Assembly (NCBI GenBank): GCA_963971225.1
Contig: OZ020269.1
Span: 103,526,067-103,590,066, forward strand
Length of the DNA: 64,000 nucleotides
Reading direction: 5' to 3'
From: Melieria omissa
Taxonomy: Eukaryota; Arthropoda; Insecta; Diptera; Ulidiidae
The number at the start of each line of letters is the position of its first letter. The stretch's first letter is position 1. The translations under genes and the position numbers were made by a program. A model generated the notes under the pieces. The model saw only the letters and a program-made list of their open reading frames with translations, was not told where the DNA came from and searched no databases. Positions 22,883-35,480 of this stretch are shown in pieces.

Positions 22883-23034
22883 CAGTGGCGGATTCAGGGG
22901 GTGTTTTGGGGGTTGAAACCCCCCGAAATATTAGGATCGGCATTAAAACTACATACAAATTAAAAGACAATTTATGAATATCAAAGGATTACTTTTTGAA
23001 ACTCCCCCGAAGTATTTTTCTAAATCCGCCCCTG
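22883..23034. mobile_element. Short hAT-type MITE, 152 bp
   Basis: Ends are CAGTGGCGGATTCAG and its inverted relative (mirror CAGGGGCGGATTTAG). Flanks are CCTCTCTG (22875-22882) and CCTCTCTC (23035-23042), an 8-bp duplication with one mismatch. Confidence 0.8.
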
Positions 23035-23042
23035 CCTCTCTC

Positions 23043-23469
23043 ACTGCATGAACTTGAACTTGAAAGAAACTGGAGGAAACAGTCAAAAAGAGATGATCCT
23101 TTTTTATTATTAATAATGACATTAAACAACAAGAATTCTGAAAAATAGACCTCTTACACAGGGTAAATCAGTCCATCTCAAAGCTTCGAAACTAAACTAA
23201 ACGAATGGGGTTTCGACAAAAGGTTTTCGATTATGTCTTTGAAACGCAAAAGTTAACAACCTCACAACTCCGATCATATGGGAGACGTCCTCTGGTGGTA
23301 AACTTTTGAACCTTAATTAATTTTGTATTTTTTGTACTAAAGTATGTTGGTGATCGCTGAATAAATCATTTAAATCGCTTCAGTAGTTTTCAAGATACGA
23401 TGCTGACACGCTTACTTAACTACTACATTGACAAGTGGGAAGCCAATGGCACAGAAAAGAGCCAATTTT
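23043..23469. other. Non-coding spacer
   Basis: No gene, RNA or clear repeat recognised. Confidence 0.4.
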
Positions 23470-23745
23470 GTATGGCAGCCCCCTTAAGACTTGGAAATAG
23501 CGAGTAGGTATGTTTGAAAGAAACATTCAAAAGAGAAAATAAATGGGTGTGGGTCATACATTTGATACGTCTGGGGCTATCTTGGAGCAGTGGGAGCCCA
23601 TTGTGTAAAAACGACCATTTTGTATGGGAGCCCCATTAAGGGTTGAAGATGGGGTATCAATATGTTTGAAAGAAATGTTCAGTAGAGAAAACTAGTGAGG
23701 GTCAGTCATAGATTTTAACCCTCTCAGAGCAACTTCTGAGCAGCT
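23470..23745. repeat. ~155-bp diverged tandem duplication
   Basis: 'attttgtatggcagccccc..taag..ttg' (23465-23490) recurs as 'attttgtatgggagcccc.ttaagggttg' (~23616-23645). Both are followed by 'tatgtttgaaagaaa.nttca..agagaaaa' and 'gggtca..cata..ttga'. Confidence 0.65.
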
Positions 23746-24906
23746 GTGGCGCAATTTGTCGAATTTCTCAGCTTTTTTGTGAAGTTTGACCTCGATGCGA
23801 TGCCATTAAGCCCCACTCTGGCCCCCAACTTGCTAATATACACATAATAAAACTTATAAATCAGTTGTAATTTCGAATAAATTTTCAATAAAATTGCCTG
23901 AAATATTTCACTTCAGTCCTCGCATTTCTCTCGACACTCCTTGTCATATTTCTTCCCAAACTCAACTTCATTATGTCGACTATCTCAAACCCATTTTATG
24001 CCGTATTTCGACTAGCCATTAGCTTACTGACAATTTCTGGACTGCCACTAATTAAGTCATTGCTAATTACAGCACCATTTGTCGGTCGTTGTGCGCGCGC
24101 CCAGCAGCCAAAACACTCAAAACTCGACAACATTTTGCTTCTCCCACTTAAATAACCAAATAACCGCAGTCGTCGCATGTTGGTGGCTCGCCCGAAATGC
24201 TGTCGCAAAACTTTAGCCAATCCAGCCTTCGGTTGGCCCACAAAAATGCGCCCAAAAAGCCAAAAATCCATTATTTGACCACGCGAAAACCGCTCAAAAT
24301 TCGCCAGTCATGCCAGGATAATTATGTGTAAGCACAAGTAAATATTTTCTCTCGGCCAAGAAGGAGAAAGTCATTCGGAATAGCAAAATGGCAAATGGCA
24401 TTGGCATTCCAATTGCAATGCATTAAACGAACGAACGTTGGCAAAGTTTTGGCGTTTTTGCTTGCCACTGGATATTAATGGGTAATTATAAGCCGAAAAA
24501 CGAAAAACGCTGCTGCCATCGAGCTGGTCGCGCCAATTGTTGTGTGAGTATAATAAAAATTACTCTGTACTGAATTGTTGGCAAATGGCAACTGTGGAAA
24601 GTTGTGGGTTGCTCATTAAAGTATTTATTTAAGTAAAATTTCAGTTGGGTTGGTTTGCATTTGGGTTATTCAAGGAAAATAAAGCAATAGAAGTTGGTAG
24701 TTTTCTGCAAAATTTGTTAGAATTGGAGATTGGGATATAAATTATAATTTACACAAAAAAGCGAACAATTTCTCAAAATAGTTTTAAACTTAGGAACTAA
24801 TATATTTGTCATTTGGAATATTTTAACTGAGAATTTAATTTTCAATCAAATTCAATTCTAAAAGGCAATGAAGAATAGATGGAGAACATGTAGTACTTTC
24901 TCTGGC
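23746..24906. other. Non-coding spacer
   Basis: No supported gene. Frames at 23970-24270 on both strands lack recognisable domains. Confidence 0.45.
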
Positions 24907-26420
24907 GGTGATCAGAATGGACGAATGGATGGGATGTTGATTTAATAAATTAATGGATGGAACAAATGAAATCGATTAGAATTGGCGATAGAGAAGAGGT
25001 AGAGCCCAGCACTTTGTTTGGCGAGTACTTGAGCTCAATGGATGGATGAATGGATGAGCAGATGGATTGATGGATGAATGAATGGATTCGAGGATAAATG
25101 AATGGATTAATGAATGGATTGATGAATGGATGGATTGAAAGATGAATGATAGATGAATGAGATCGAATAGGCGTTAAAGAAGAGCTGGATTCCATACAGC
25201 ACTTTTTCTGGCGATGACATAAGTTAGATGATTGGAATGATGAATAAATGGATGGATCAAAAAAAAGGTTGATGGATCGATGATGAAAGGTGGATGATCG
25301 ATTAGCAAATGAAAGTGAGTAGAATTGGCGTTGAGGAAGAGATGACCAAGTTAGATAAATGGAATGAATGAATGAATGATGAATAAATGGATGAATCGAT
25401 AAAAGAGTCTAAGTCGATAAAAGAGTCGATGAGTGAGTGGATGAATGAAAGAATTAAAGAAAGTTAAAGAAGAGGTGCAGTCCATACAGTACAGGCGCGT
25501 ACTTGAGTTCAATGGATGAAAGAACGGATGAATTGATGGATGAATGAATGGATTCGTATATAAATTGATGTATTAATGAATGGATTGATGGATGAATGAA
25601 TGGAGTGGTAGGTAAATTGATAAAATATTAATGAATGGATTGATAAATGGATGGATTGAAGAATGATTAGGCGTTGAGGAAGTGATGACCAATATGATCG
25701 ATAAAAGAGTCGAAGTCGATAAAAGAGTCGATGAGTGAATGGATGAATGAAAGAAATATAAAGAAAAGGCGCAGTGCATACAGTACAGGCGAGTACAATA
25801 GATGGAAGAACGGATGAATTGACAGATGAATGAATGGATTGGTAGATAAATTGATGTATTAATGAATGGATTGATGAATGGATGGATTGAAGTATGAATA
25901 GTAGGTGAATAACATTTATTAGGCGTATAAATTTATTATTTATTATTAGGATATGCATTGAAGAATTAGAATATGCATTGGAGTTTATACAGCACTTTCG
26001 ATGAATGGAATGATGTGTAAATCGATAGAACAATGAGAGTGTCCATGGATGGATCGCTAAGTAAATAGATGAATAAAAGAACTCGATAAACTGAAGAAGG
26101 GAGAGTCTATACAGCACATTCTCTGGGAAGAACTTGAGCTCAATGAATGAAAGAATGGATGAATAGGTGGATTGGCCAAAGTTAGATGATTGGAATGATG
26201 GATACATGGATTCTGATCGATGAAAAAGTCTATGGATCGATGAATGTATGAATGGATCGATGAGTGAATGGATAGATATATAAAATCGATTAGAATAGGC
26301 AACGAAAAAGAAATGAAGTCCAGTATACCGCACTGTCTCCGGCGAAGACCAGTGGTAGATGAATGAAAGTATGGATGAATGCATGAAGCGATGTATGAAA
26401 GTTATATTGATGTATGAAAG
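24907..26420. repeat. Degenerate GGAT/GAAT satellite with a recurring anchor block
   Basis: Tetranucleotide-like GGAT, GAAT and TGAT units fill the region. A non-tetranucleotide anchor recurs: 'tccatacag(c/t)ac...ggcgagtacttgagctcaatgga' or parts of it, near 25005, 25187, 25477, 25769, 25978, 26101 and 26315. Another recurring phrase is 'gaataggcgttgaggaagag'. Around the 25505 and 25797 copies the spacing is ~292 bp, suggesting higher-order units. The long Ile/His/Ser/Phe minus-strand frames are repeat artefacts. Confidence 0.85.
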
Positions 26421-29400
26421 GGTTAGTGGAGAACCTAACCTGTCAATGTTAATTTATAAAATTCTAAGGACTAACAACTCATTGCATTAAGGACTTAAGA
26501 GAGAGAATGACTGTAGGAAAGAAATAGAAGCTGCTAGAAAAGGAGACAATAAGGATTGGAGTAAAAATGAAAGGACTATGAACATTCCTGATCACATTTT
26601 CGTGACTTACGAAACCCAGAAGATTACATAGAGAAAGTGAATAGACGTTTTCTATCCTTATAACATCAGAACCAAAGTACAGAAGCTTTGTTCTTGCGAA
26701 GGCGGAATACCATTGTTCAAATGAGTGTTGCGTTGAGTGATCAGTCGATCCCATTTCTCAGCTTTTTCTATGCCTTCCTGTACCTACTTATATTTCTCCT
26801 ACTTCTATATTCCTTTTTCAGCTGTTTATATCGTTAAATTTTTATTGTTCATGTATTTTGTAACCATTTGCAATTCACCCAAATAAACGACAGCACACAA
26901 AAACCGACTCACACTTCCCACGTTCGATGGCTACTAAGTTCTCAAAACACTTTTCTGTTTTTCTTTTCTTGGTCAGAAAATTTAATTTTTGAAAACGTAA
27001 AAGTCGTACAGTGCCAATTTAGTCAAATACGGGAAGTTAATAGTAAAATGCGATTTTTAGTCAAAAAGTCTAAATCCACAAATGTCGATCGATGTGATGG
27101 CGTCAGTCAACTTGTGCAGAAAAAAGAGTTAACACACTTTTCGATAGCTTAAATGTTCAATTAAAATACTAAAAATTAAAGTTAATGAGGTGCTTGAATC
27201 AAATTTCAATAATTCCAATGAAGATTTTGGCTGTTTTGGATGAATTCACACATCATATGTTTTTGATGTGTTCATGGAAACTGCGGTGATTACAGATTTC
27301 AGTTGATTACGACTGTTTACAAATTACGTATACGACTCATGAAACTCTGTCACGAGCTAAAAAATCATCACCAAATTCTTGCTTCATCAATTAAAATATT
27401 TCGCTAAGAGTCTCAACAAGTTTAAAATAAACCCTACGAGTCGTATTGGCTCTTTGTTCAATTCTAATTTTAAGACCAATTACACTAACATACTGTCACT
27501 TCAGACGCAATAACTTTGTTTCCACTGAACCAAATGCAATGAAATTTTAGCTGAACACGGGAAAAGATGTACTTTTCCAATGCTTCATAAAGTCCTCTAT
27601 TTCTACATCACTTAAAAAGATTGCAGATCTCTTTAACTCCTTTTGTCTCAAATGATTTCGTTTTTTTTTGTATCACTTTTTTATTCGTAGATAGTGAAAC
27701 TATCTCTCTATTCTCTAGTGAAACTTTCAAGCTTTCAAACCTAAATATAAAATTGAATAATTCTACTTGAACCTATTTCATATTTTTTCTTTACATTTCC
27801 CATATTTAATATGAAAACAACGCACCAATGGGTGGAACAATGCTTCAACATACAACTATCGATTTCAACATACGACTTGATGCATCACTAAATTTTCCAC
27901 TTTGCATTCGACTTTCATTTTATGGCCTTAAAAATATTATTTATGGTTTTTTCACGCCACGACCAAAAACACTTAATTAGTTTAAGAAAAAGTGTAAACA
28001 AAAGGTGTTAAAACTTTCAGTTTTTTCGAGCACACTCGAACACAAAGCAATGCTGAAATGAAAAATCGTGGCATGGCGAAGAAAATAAAAGTCACAGTAA
28101 CAAAAAACATTACAAAAACAAAACAACACAAAATAGGCCGACGGCGACAGGTTCGACGAGTGTGTGGGTTAATTTCCACAGACAATCAATAAGACGTCTG
28201 TAAACGCCAACAACAACAACAGTACGAACACTAATGTGACGGCTGATTGATTTTTTTCTCTCTTTACATAAAACTCAAAGCGTTTTTTTTGTTTTTCTTT
28301 CTTAACCCTTCGCAGACAGCAGACACCGCAAATTGACAGCAAAAATATGCTATGATATGAATATTTTTAACAACAACAAAACAAGTTATAAAGTCATAGT
28401 AAAAGCTCAACAAATGCGGGCCAACAGTTGTCGAATGTGTGGCGAGGCGAAAAGCGATGAGAGAAAAACTGAAAAACGATAGCAATGATAAGTCAATTTT
28501 TTTGTACAACATCGAATGGGCAAAGCAGATGACAAAGCACACATAGACAGAAAGAAAAAGCATAAAAATAGAAAGTATTACTTTCGTTGGACACTCAAAA
28601 AGATAAACAAAGAAAGCGCCCCGAAACGAGCCTAAAAAGCGTCAACGAAAAATGGAGCACAGACAGTCGTAGGAAAAGCAAAGTTGTGGCAAGGCCAGCG
28701 ATTCGACTGACTAATGACGCCCAACTCAGACCGCACTGTCTCGCCCACCAAAGCCACTCAACTTGAGCAATTAACAGTAAAAACAATACAAGAAATTGTT
28801 GAAAAAAAAACCACGTCAAACGAAAACCATTGATGGATACCGCCATGGAGACAGCAATAAAATTGATTGCTGCGCACTGGAACAGCTGGAATTTTGGCAC
28901 TGACAGCCATTGACAATTGCAGAGCATGTCCGGCGCCATTGAATGTCGCTCATTAATTTGGCCACGTCTCGGGTTTTGTGCATTCGAACTGTGGCCAAGC
29001 ACAAATTTCGCTAATGCAACCATAAAAATTGCAACATTTGTTGTACGAAATCGAGTACAAATGGCTAACAAATTCCTGTCGCTCTACGAACAGCAATAAA
29101 ATCGAGAAGCAAAGCAAAAAGAAGGCGACACAGCAATAATAGAAAAACAGCATTGAAAATCAATTGGTCCACCAATAGATAAGTGTCATTAAAGCACATT
29201 ACGTTGAGTCTATACAGCAGTATCCACAAAAAATAAAAAACAAAAACAAAAAAATATACAAAACACAAAGACCCGTAGACAATTTCCACTCAACAAATGT
29301 CCAATCGCCCAACAACCAAATTAATGAAATTTCTATGCAAATTAAATTGTAGCGCCGAACCGCTGCAAGGAGACGATAGCAACAAAAATCGTATACGATA

Positions 29401-29955
29401 ATGGGACGCAGAGAAAGCTCTGCAAACGTCCAGTGTGCACACCCAGTGGTGGCGGGAAGAAAATTGACTTTAATGTGACCACAAGCAAGAAAAAATGTAG
29501 CGCGCACTGAATTTTTTAACTAATCGAGGGTGGAGTCTGGGGAGCAATAAAAAATTGTAGGGAAATTAAAAAAATATGGACTAAACTTATTTTGCATGAG
29601 TGGAGCAAATCTGAAACAGTCATCTGAGATTGTAAAAGTGGTTATTGTAAAAACGAAAATTATTACAAAAAACAATAAAAAACAGTGCTTCAACAGTATC
29701 TGTTGAAATACTTCATCGAAGAAAATTTCTTGCTGAAGCACATGGAATAATTTTTTGCATGAAAAGCAACAATTAAAAACTGGAAAACTACTTCGTAAAG
29801 ACATTTTTGCTGCAACAAAGTAACAAAAAAAATCCATAAATCCATAAATGCAAAATCTAAAAAAAGGAATCAAAATTCTTAAAAACTAAGCAAAGAAATT
29901 TTAGAAAACAATAAAATACAATAAATAATGAAAAAATATTACAAAATCCAAAATA
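26421..29955. other. Non-coding spacer, 3.5 kb
   Basis: AT-rich with CAA runs (28208-28220) and poly-A tracts. Overlapping hydrophobic minus-strand frames at 28590-29870 (Phe/Leu/Cys-rich) reflect T-rich complement rather than known proteins. No supported gene. Confidence 0.45.
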
Positions 29956-30211
29956 TCAGGTCAGTCCATAAATTCGTGCGTTTTTTCCAATAGTTTCACA
30001 ATAGGCGCTTTTTGCATACAAAAAATTATTCGTGGGAGATAACGGAATTTTTTTATTTTCTATGAGTTATTGTGCATTCAACAAGTGATTTTAATCGCGA
30101 AAAGAAGCACGTTTTGTTAAAGAAATAAAATGGAATCTTCAAACGAGTTAAGAGGCATATTTTGTATTTTTTTATAAAAGTGGAAAAAATTCAACAACTA
30201 AACGCAGCTCA

Positions 30212-30520
30212 TTGGAGAATGCCGCCAGTGTAAAGACTGCGCAAAAGTGGGTTTCCAAATTCCGAAGTGGTGATTGTGACCTTGAGGATGCCCCACGCTC
30301 TGGTCGTTCTGAAGTCCTTAACTCCGACGCCTTACTGCACCTCGTGGAAGCAGAGCCAACTTTGACAGCCGATATGATGGCTGGAAGGTTACATTCATCA
30401 CATGGAACAATTTACAGGCACCTGGCTCAATTGGGCAAGGTTCCAAAGCTTGGAAAATGGGTTCCGCATAAACTTTCCGTTGCAAAGAGTGTGAATACAG
30501 AGAGTGAACTACGGGAGTGA
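30212..30520 (+). pseudogene. Mariner transposase, DNA-binding half
   Basis: Contains 'SVKTAQKWVSKFRSGD', 'LEDAPRSGRSEVL', 'HSSHGTIYRHLAQLGKV' and 'KLGKWVPHKL', the ordered helix-turn-helix and linker motifs of mariner transposases. The frame ends just inside the LINE insertion, whose target duplication starts at 30497. The true N-terminus is probably upstream and degraded. Confidence 0.85.
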
Positions 30521-32770
30521 TTAGATCCTGCCCTGGAGAGGCGCTAAACGTGCTGACACACCTGCTTCTCGTCGATCTGCATATTATGAAGGCCTTAGTG
30601 CTCTTAGTGCTCTTAGGCTGAGAGAAACAGTTTGCTGGAAGGACAGACCGCATGGCCACGGCAGTCTTTTATCACAAGGGCGAAGGGGCCTGCCTACAAT
30701 GACGGATTATGCAATTCCTACCATGATCTTTGGCAAAAATTACGATATCCGTATCCCTTCTCGTCTAGAATAGAAGAGAGGGAACATCCTAAATAACCTG
30801 AGTACCACAATCTTCACCGATGGCTCCAAAATGGAATGCGGAGTAGGAGCAGGAGACTTTCTCCCAACATCTAAAGATAAACGTGTCTTTCCGCCTCCCC
30901 AACACAGCAAGCGTTTTCCAGGTGGAAGTGCTCGCTCATAGAAAAGCGTGCAGGATGGTATTGACGGACACGTCCAACAAAAGCCACATTAAAATACTTT
31001 CCGACAGGCTATCCTCGGTCAAGTCACTGGAATCGTGGATACTATCGTCAAAACTAGTGCTGGAATGCAGGAAGCTCCTGAAAGAGCTAGCTCAGCGGTT
31101 CAGAGTTACCCTGATATGGGTGCCAGGGCACAATAACATTGACGGGAACGAAAGAGCCGATGAGCTGGCTCGAAGAGGCGCTGACATTTCACGCCCCACT
31201 GGGCTCTAGAGAGCGAGTCTCGAAGGACTTCCTCGCCAAAGCCAACACTAGATGGCAAAGGATCCGTCCTTCCATCCTATAAAACCAGCAGATCACTGTG
31301 GCCAAGGTAGGTGGTAGTGGCAGCTCTGATGTGAGAGCTCACTTAGGCCAAGCTAGGCCCATTGTGATACCACAGGATAATGGCGTGGCTACCAAGGATA
31401 CAGTGACCAGTGATGACTCCGACAACAACCCTGAGCGTGCCCCTATTGAGGTTTAGCAGACTTTTGGTGCGCTTCCAGTCCAGCTTTGGCCAGATCTGTT
31501 GCGCTGTCTTGCCTGTCTCTGAGGCCGCCCATGCATTGTTAGCGGCTTTGGTCATCGCTTCCTCTATCACCAGCTTGCAGGTACTCAATGGAATACCTAA
31601 GCCAGCGAGTTCTGAGGCTCGCTCCTTAGTCGTTCCTTGTCTAGCCAGTTCGTCTGCCCTGCAGTTCCCCGGGATATCTCTGTAACCAGGCACCCATATG
31701 AGGTGGATTTTAAGCTGCTCAGCCATCTCGTCAAGAGATTTGCGGCAGCTGATCACTGTTTTGGAAGTCAGAACATGAGACCCTAGGGCCCTGATAGCCG
31801 CTTGGCTGTCAGAGAGAATGCTAATATCTCGCCTAGAGACACTGCCCTCTTTGATCAAATTCAGGGCAGCTTCAATGGCTGAAACCTCTGCTTGGAATAC
31901 GCTGCAGTGGTCCGGCAGTCTAAAAGAGTAGTTTATACTAAGTGAGTCTGAAAAGACGCCTCCACCAACAGCTCCGTTTAACTTGGAGCTGTCAGTGTAG
32001 ATCTGGTGTGAGTTCCCTATTAAGGATGTTGAGCTTTCCTCCCACTTGTGAACTTTCTGTTAAATTGCAATTGGGGGGGTGAAGAATCCAGTTCCCCGAA
32101 CTCCTTCAAGAGAGTAAGTATCCTGGCATGACCCCGGTTAGACTCCGACCATTGGCCGTTAGCCCGTAGCCTATAGCTTGTTATAGCCGCTAATTTTCTA
32201 TAGTGCAGATCTAGCGGAATAAGGTGAAGCAGGGCTTCTAAAGCTGAAGTTGGTGTATTCCTAAGTGATGATGACGCAGGCTGCCCTTTGAACTTTGCGG
32301 AGGTGTTGGAGGAGCAATGTTTTTGTGGCCAATATACGACAAGATTAGGACCGCGGAGCTCTTGAACAAAGGCCGACAGGATGTGGCAAGATTGACGGCA
32401 GTCATCACTGGCCACTGGCCCATTGGAGAGCACGCGGCAAAAATGGGGATCCCATGAAAATCCGAATGAAAAGGAAACCGTTCACCATTTCCTCTGCGCC
32501 TGTCCGGCCTTAGCAAGAAGGAGATGGAAAACGCTGAGAAAACCGATATTTCAGACTTTCGAAGAGATATCAAAGTGCAGCGTAAACTCACTACTCTCTT
32601 TCATTAACCTCTCGGACTGGACTATAAGGATATGTATGGATAGATACATATAAGTCCAGATGACACCACACAATATACCTTAGGGTACCTACCGGGAACA
32701 GTAGTATCAAAACGGCGCTAACGCGCTAATTGAGTAATGGAACATCGCCACTTGAACCAACCAACCAACA
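30509..32770 (+). mobile_element. LINE A: RNase H-type non-LTR retrotransposon in the mariner
   Basis: It is flanked by a perfect 12-bp target duplication ACAGAGAGTGAA (30497-30508 and 32771-32782). Plus-strand motifs are 'ALRLRETVCWKDRPHGHG'-like text near 30610, 'FTDGSKMECGVGAG' (~30812), 'FQVEVLA', 'ILSDRLSSVKSLES', and 'WVPGHNNIDGNERADELA' (~31115-31175). After the second insertion come 'LTAVITGHWPIGEHAAKMGI' and a 'NEKETVHHFLCACPALARRR' zinc-type motif (~32460-32515). The end is 'gtatcaaaacggcg...ccacttgaaccaaccaacc'. It is 5'-truncated, with frameshifts. Confidence 0.85.
31306..32323 (-). mobile_element. LINE B: second RNase H-type LINE, nested in LINE A
   Basis: Flanked by a 9-bp duplication TGTGGCCAA (31297-31305, 32324-32332). 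Minus-strand reading gives 'ALEALLHLIPLDLHYRK', 'IYTDSSKLNGAVGGGVFS' (a Gly to Ser change in the usual TDGS), 'FRLPDHCSVFQAEVSAIEAA', 'ISILSDSQAAIRALGS', 'HLIWVPGYRDIPGNCRADEL' and 'GVITGHCILGSHA'. The zinc-type tail motif is missing, yet a LINE-like 3' end ('ggtatcacaatgggcct', 'ggcctaagtg') remains, so an internal deletion precedes the tail. It is 5'-truncated within RT. Confidence 0.85.
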
Positions 32771-32820
32771 ACAGAGAGTGAATGTGTGTTCTCAGCTGTT
32801 GCAGCGGCTTAAAAATTAGA

Positions 32821-33388
32821 GTTTTTTGAACCGTTTTGTTACTGGGGATGAAAACTGGGTCCTTTACAACAATGCTGTTCGCAAACGCCAGTGGTTAGAT
32901 TAGGTGAACCACAAGAACCAACCCCCAGAGATGGCCTTCACCCCAAGAACATTCTCCTGTCTATTTGGTGGGATTTGACCAGTATCGTTTATTTTGATCT
33001 ACTGGAACCAAACCAGACGATCACAGCTGATTATTATTGCCATCAACTATCCAAACTAAATTAAGCACTTGAAAAAAATCTACCTTCTTTAGCCATTAGA
33101 CGCAAAGTTTTGTTTCACTACGACAACGCCAGACCGCATGCCGCAAGACAGACCTTAGGCAAGGTGAATAAGCTCAGATGGGAGCTAATGCCGCATTCAC
33201 CATACTCTTCGGATATTACACCTTGCGATTTTCACCTTTTCCGCGGACTTCAGTCCCATATGAGCAATAAGAACTACACCTCAAAAGGAGCTATAAAAAG
33301 GGATATCGACGCGTATTCTGGCTCTAAGGACAAACAACCTTTTGAGCAGGGAATTACAAATTTGCCTAAGCCTGGGAAGACATTGTAA
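32821..33388 (+). pseudogene. Mariner transposase, catalytic half
   Basis: Shows 'FLNRFVTGDENWVLYNN' with the first catalytic Asp codon at 32847, then a stop, a frameshift into 'HPKNILLSIWWDL' and 'LEPNQTITADYYCHQL', then 'HYDNARPHAARQT' (second Asp, 33122) and 'HSPYSSDITPCDFHLF' (third Asp, 33227). There are exactly 34 residues between the last two, the D34D spacing of mariners. All three catalytic Asp codons are still present but in disrupted frames, so the copy is dead. Confidence 0.9.
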
Positions 33389-33485
33389 ATAATGCGGGAA
33401 AATATATTATTCATTAATAAATACTTACTTTTTATTAATTTTAAAACCACCTAAAAACAACGCACGAACTTATAAACTGACCTGA

Positions 33486-34864
33486 TACTTAAAAACAAAA
33501 AATTTCCTGTAAAAAATAAAACAAAACCATAAATTCAGAATAAAAGGAAACAAATAAATAATATATATAATAAAATGAAATGGATGAGGAAGTTATTAGA
33601 AACAAATTGAAATCTTCCCCTTTGTCAAAAGCAGTGAAGAAACATTAAACAAAGCCTCGTCTGAGCTCCTCATTGAACTCCTACAGAAAATTGAAATAAA
33701 AAAATTGTGTTCACATTTGTTGTTAAAAAACAAATAAGTACATCTTCAAGTCCTCTTAAGCTTTCAATCTACTTTTCCTCATTCCAAAAACCTAATTCAT
33801 AAGTTTTGAATTTAAAAAAGTATCTAACCAAAAAATTCCAAACATTAAAGACAAAGCAAACACACACAACCACTGCTGCACTTTGTGTTGCAAAGTAGAC
33901 AACAAATCGCTAAAAAGTCCACAACAAAACTGAACAAAAGACAACACAATAAAAGCCGAGAGAATCGCAGACAACATTTCAAATGCGACGCGTACAAGAA
34001 TCATTTAAATTCGCAACGTGTTCATTTTGTGGTTACTCGTTTAACGTGTAGAGAGCAGCGGCCACAACTAAGGCAAACCAAAATAAGCAACAGCAACAAC
34101 AAAAAATTGCAGTTCACCTAAAAAGCACCAAGAACAAAACAAAAAAAAAACACATCGAACTAAAGCGACATCAGAGAAATTGTGTATAAAATGATCGTTT
34201 TTATCACGATCACGCGCGCAGCCAGAACTTGTTGTCGAGTTGGGCGACGAGCAGCAAATAACAATCAGCTGCAAAGGCACCAACAACAACAACAACAAAA
34301 GCACTATAACACTTACAACAATGACAATAAAAAAGGATTTCATAAAATCATGTTTTTGTCTGAAATGCTGCTGTGTTGCTCTTGAAGTTGCTGTTGTTGT
34401 AAATATATATATAGGAATATATATATTTGTACACATTTGCTCTTGTTGTGGTTATTGTTGTTGTTGTTTTTGGCGCTGGCAATGTCCTCAACAATACAAA
34501 AACTTGGCTGGCATTCAATTCACAACTTGGTAACACAAAGTCGGGATTTGGTGCTTATTGCTTTTGTTGGTCGAGGTGTTTTTGTTGTTGTTGTGCGGCA
34601 AGTTTAACTTTAATGCCAACAATGCGATCGCGATCGTTTTGTCATAATGCAACATTTATGGTATTTCATAAGAATTCGTTTTGTGATGGCATATTTTTAT
34701 AAAATTTTTAGTTGATTGTGGATTCTGGTTGTCACTGGGAATGGGCGCTAAGTAGCAATCAAAGCCGATTACCGAGTTGTACTTATGTTATGTTGAGAGA
34801 TAAAATTTCAAGAGGCAGTGACATTTTAATATTAAGTCGTGTATAATTTTCATGTGGGCACAGC
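33486..34864. other. Non-coding spacer with CAA/TTG runs
   Basis: CAACAACAAC runs (34280-34300) and TTGTTG runs (34440-34470, 34575-34590). No gene supported. Confidence 0.45.
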
Positions 34865-35480
34865 CAAATCATTGAAATCTTAATATGTAAGACTCCATTT
34901 GAATTTGTGATAACCTCAATGACTCAATCCAAAGCTCCAACATTTTTAAACATTTCATAGAAATGTGAATCAATATGCCAGACTCCATTTCAACTACGAT
35001 AACCATCTCATTGGATAAACGGCCTCGCACATTCAAGACTTTATAAAATTGTATATAAATCTAAATCAATATGTCAGACTCCATACCAACTAGAGGTACC
35101 TTATTGGATGACCGGATCGAAATATTCAAAACGTTTAAATATTTTATAGAACTGTGAACCAATATGCCAGACTCCATTTCAACTGGGGGGTTACCCCATT
35201 GGATAACCGGACTCATATATTCAAAATTCTGAAAGAGGTTTATATAAATTTAAGTCAATATGCCAGACTATATACCAACTAGGGTAACTTATTAGATGAC
35301 AGAATTCAGAAAATGAAATTTTTTATGTTTTCAAAAAATGTGAATCAATATGCCGGACTCCATTTGATTGTTTAAACGAGTCCGCATATTCAAAATATTA
35401 AGAAATTTTACATAAATTTAATTACTATTTAAAATATACCAATTAGTGTAACCACCTTTTTGGGTGACCGGATCCGGACA
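34865..35480. repeat. ~93-bp satellite with alternating (dimeric) subtypes
   Basis: The anchor 'caatatgccagactccat' starts near 34880, 34971, 35067, 35160, 35256 and 35346, with a weak copy near 35430. Spacing is 90-96 bp. Subtype A follows with 'tcaactacgataac..cattggat', subtype B with 'accaactaggtaacttattggatgaccgg'. The order A-A-B-A-B-A-B implies a ~187-bp dimer unit. Confidence 0.85.

Larger units (their letters stand above)
29956..33485 (+). mobile_element. Mariner element, both ends kept, split by a LINE nest
   Basis: The left end TCAGGTCAGTCCATAAATTC and the right end (mirror TCAGGTCAGTTTATAAGTTC) are near-identical inverted repeats that continue to CGTGCGTT. TA flanks both (29954-29955, 33486-33487). 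Removing the inserted LINE block plus one target copy leaves ~1256 bp, the normal size of a mariner. Transposase is encoded on the plus strand in two pieces on either side of the insertion. Confidence 0.9.

Noticed and set aside
25509..26384. 291-aa Ile/His/Ser-rich protein
   Set aside because: Open frame through a degenerate tetranucleotide satellite; no domain, and related frames overlap it.
24907..26420. CRISPR-like repeat-spacer array
   Set aside because: Eukaryotic context; the recurring anchors are unevenly spaced and the intervals are themselves repetitive, not unique spacers.
28264..29873. String of hydrophobic minus-strand proteins
   Set aside because: Phe/Leu/Cys/Val composition comes from T-rich DNA; frames overlap and lack consistent starts, motifs or signals.
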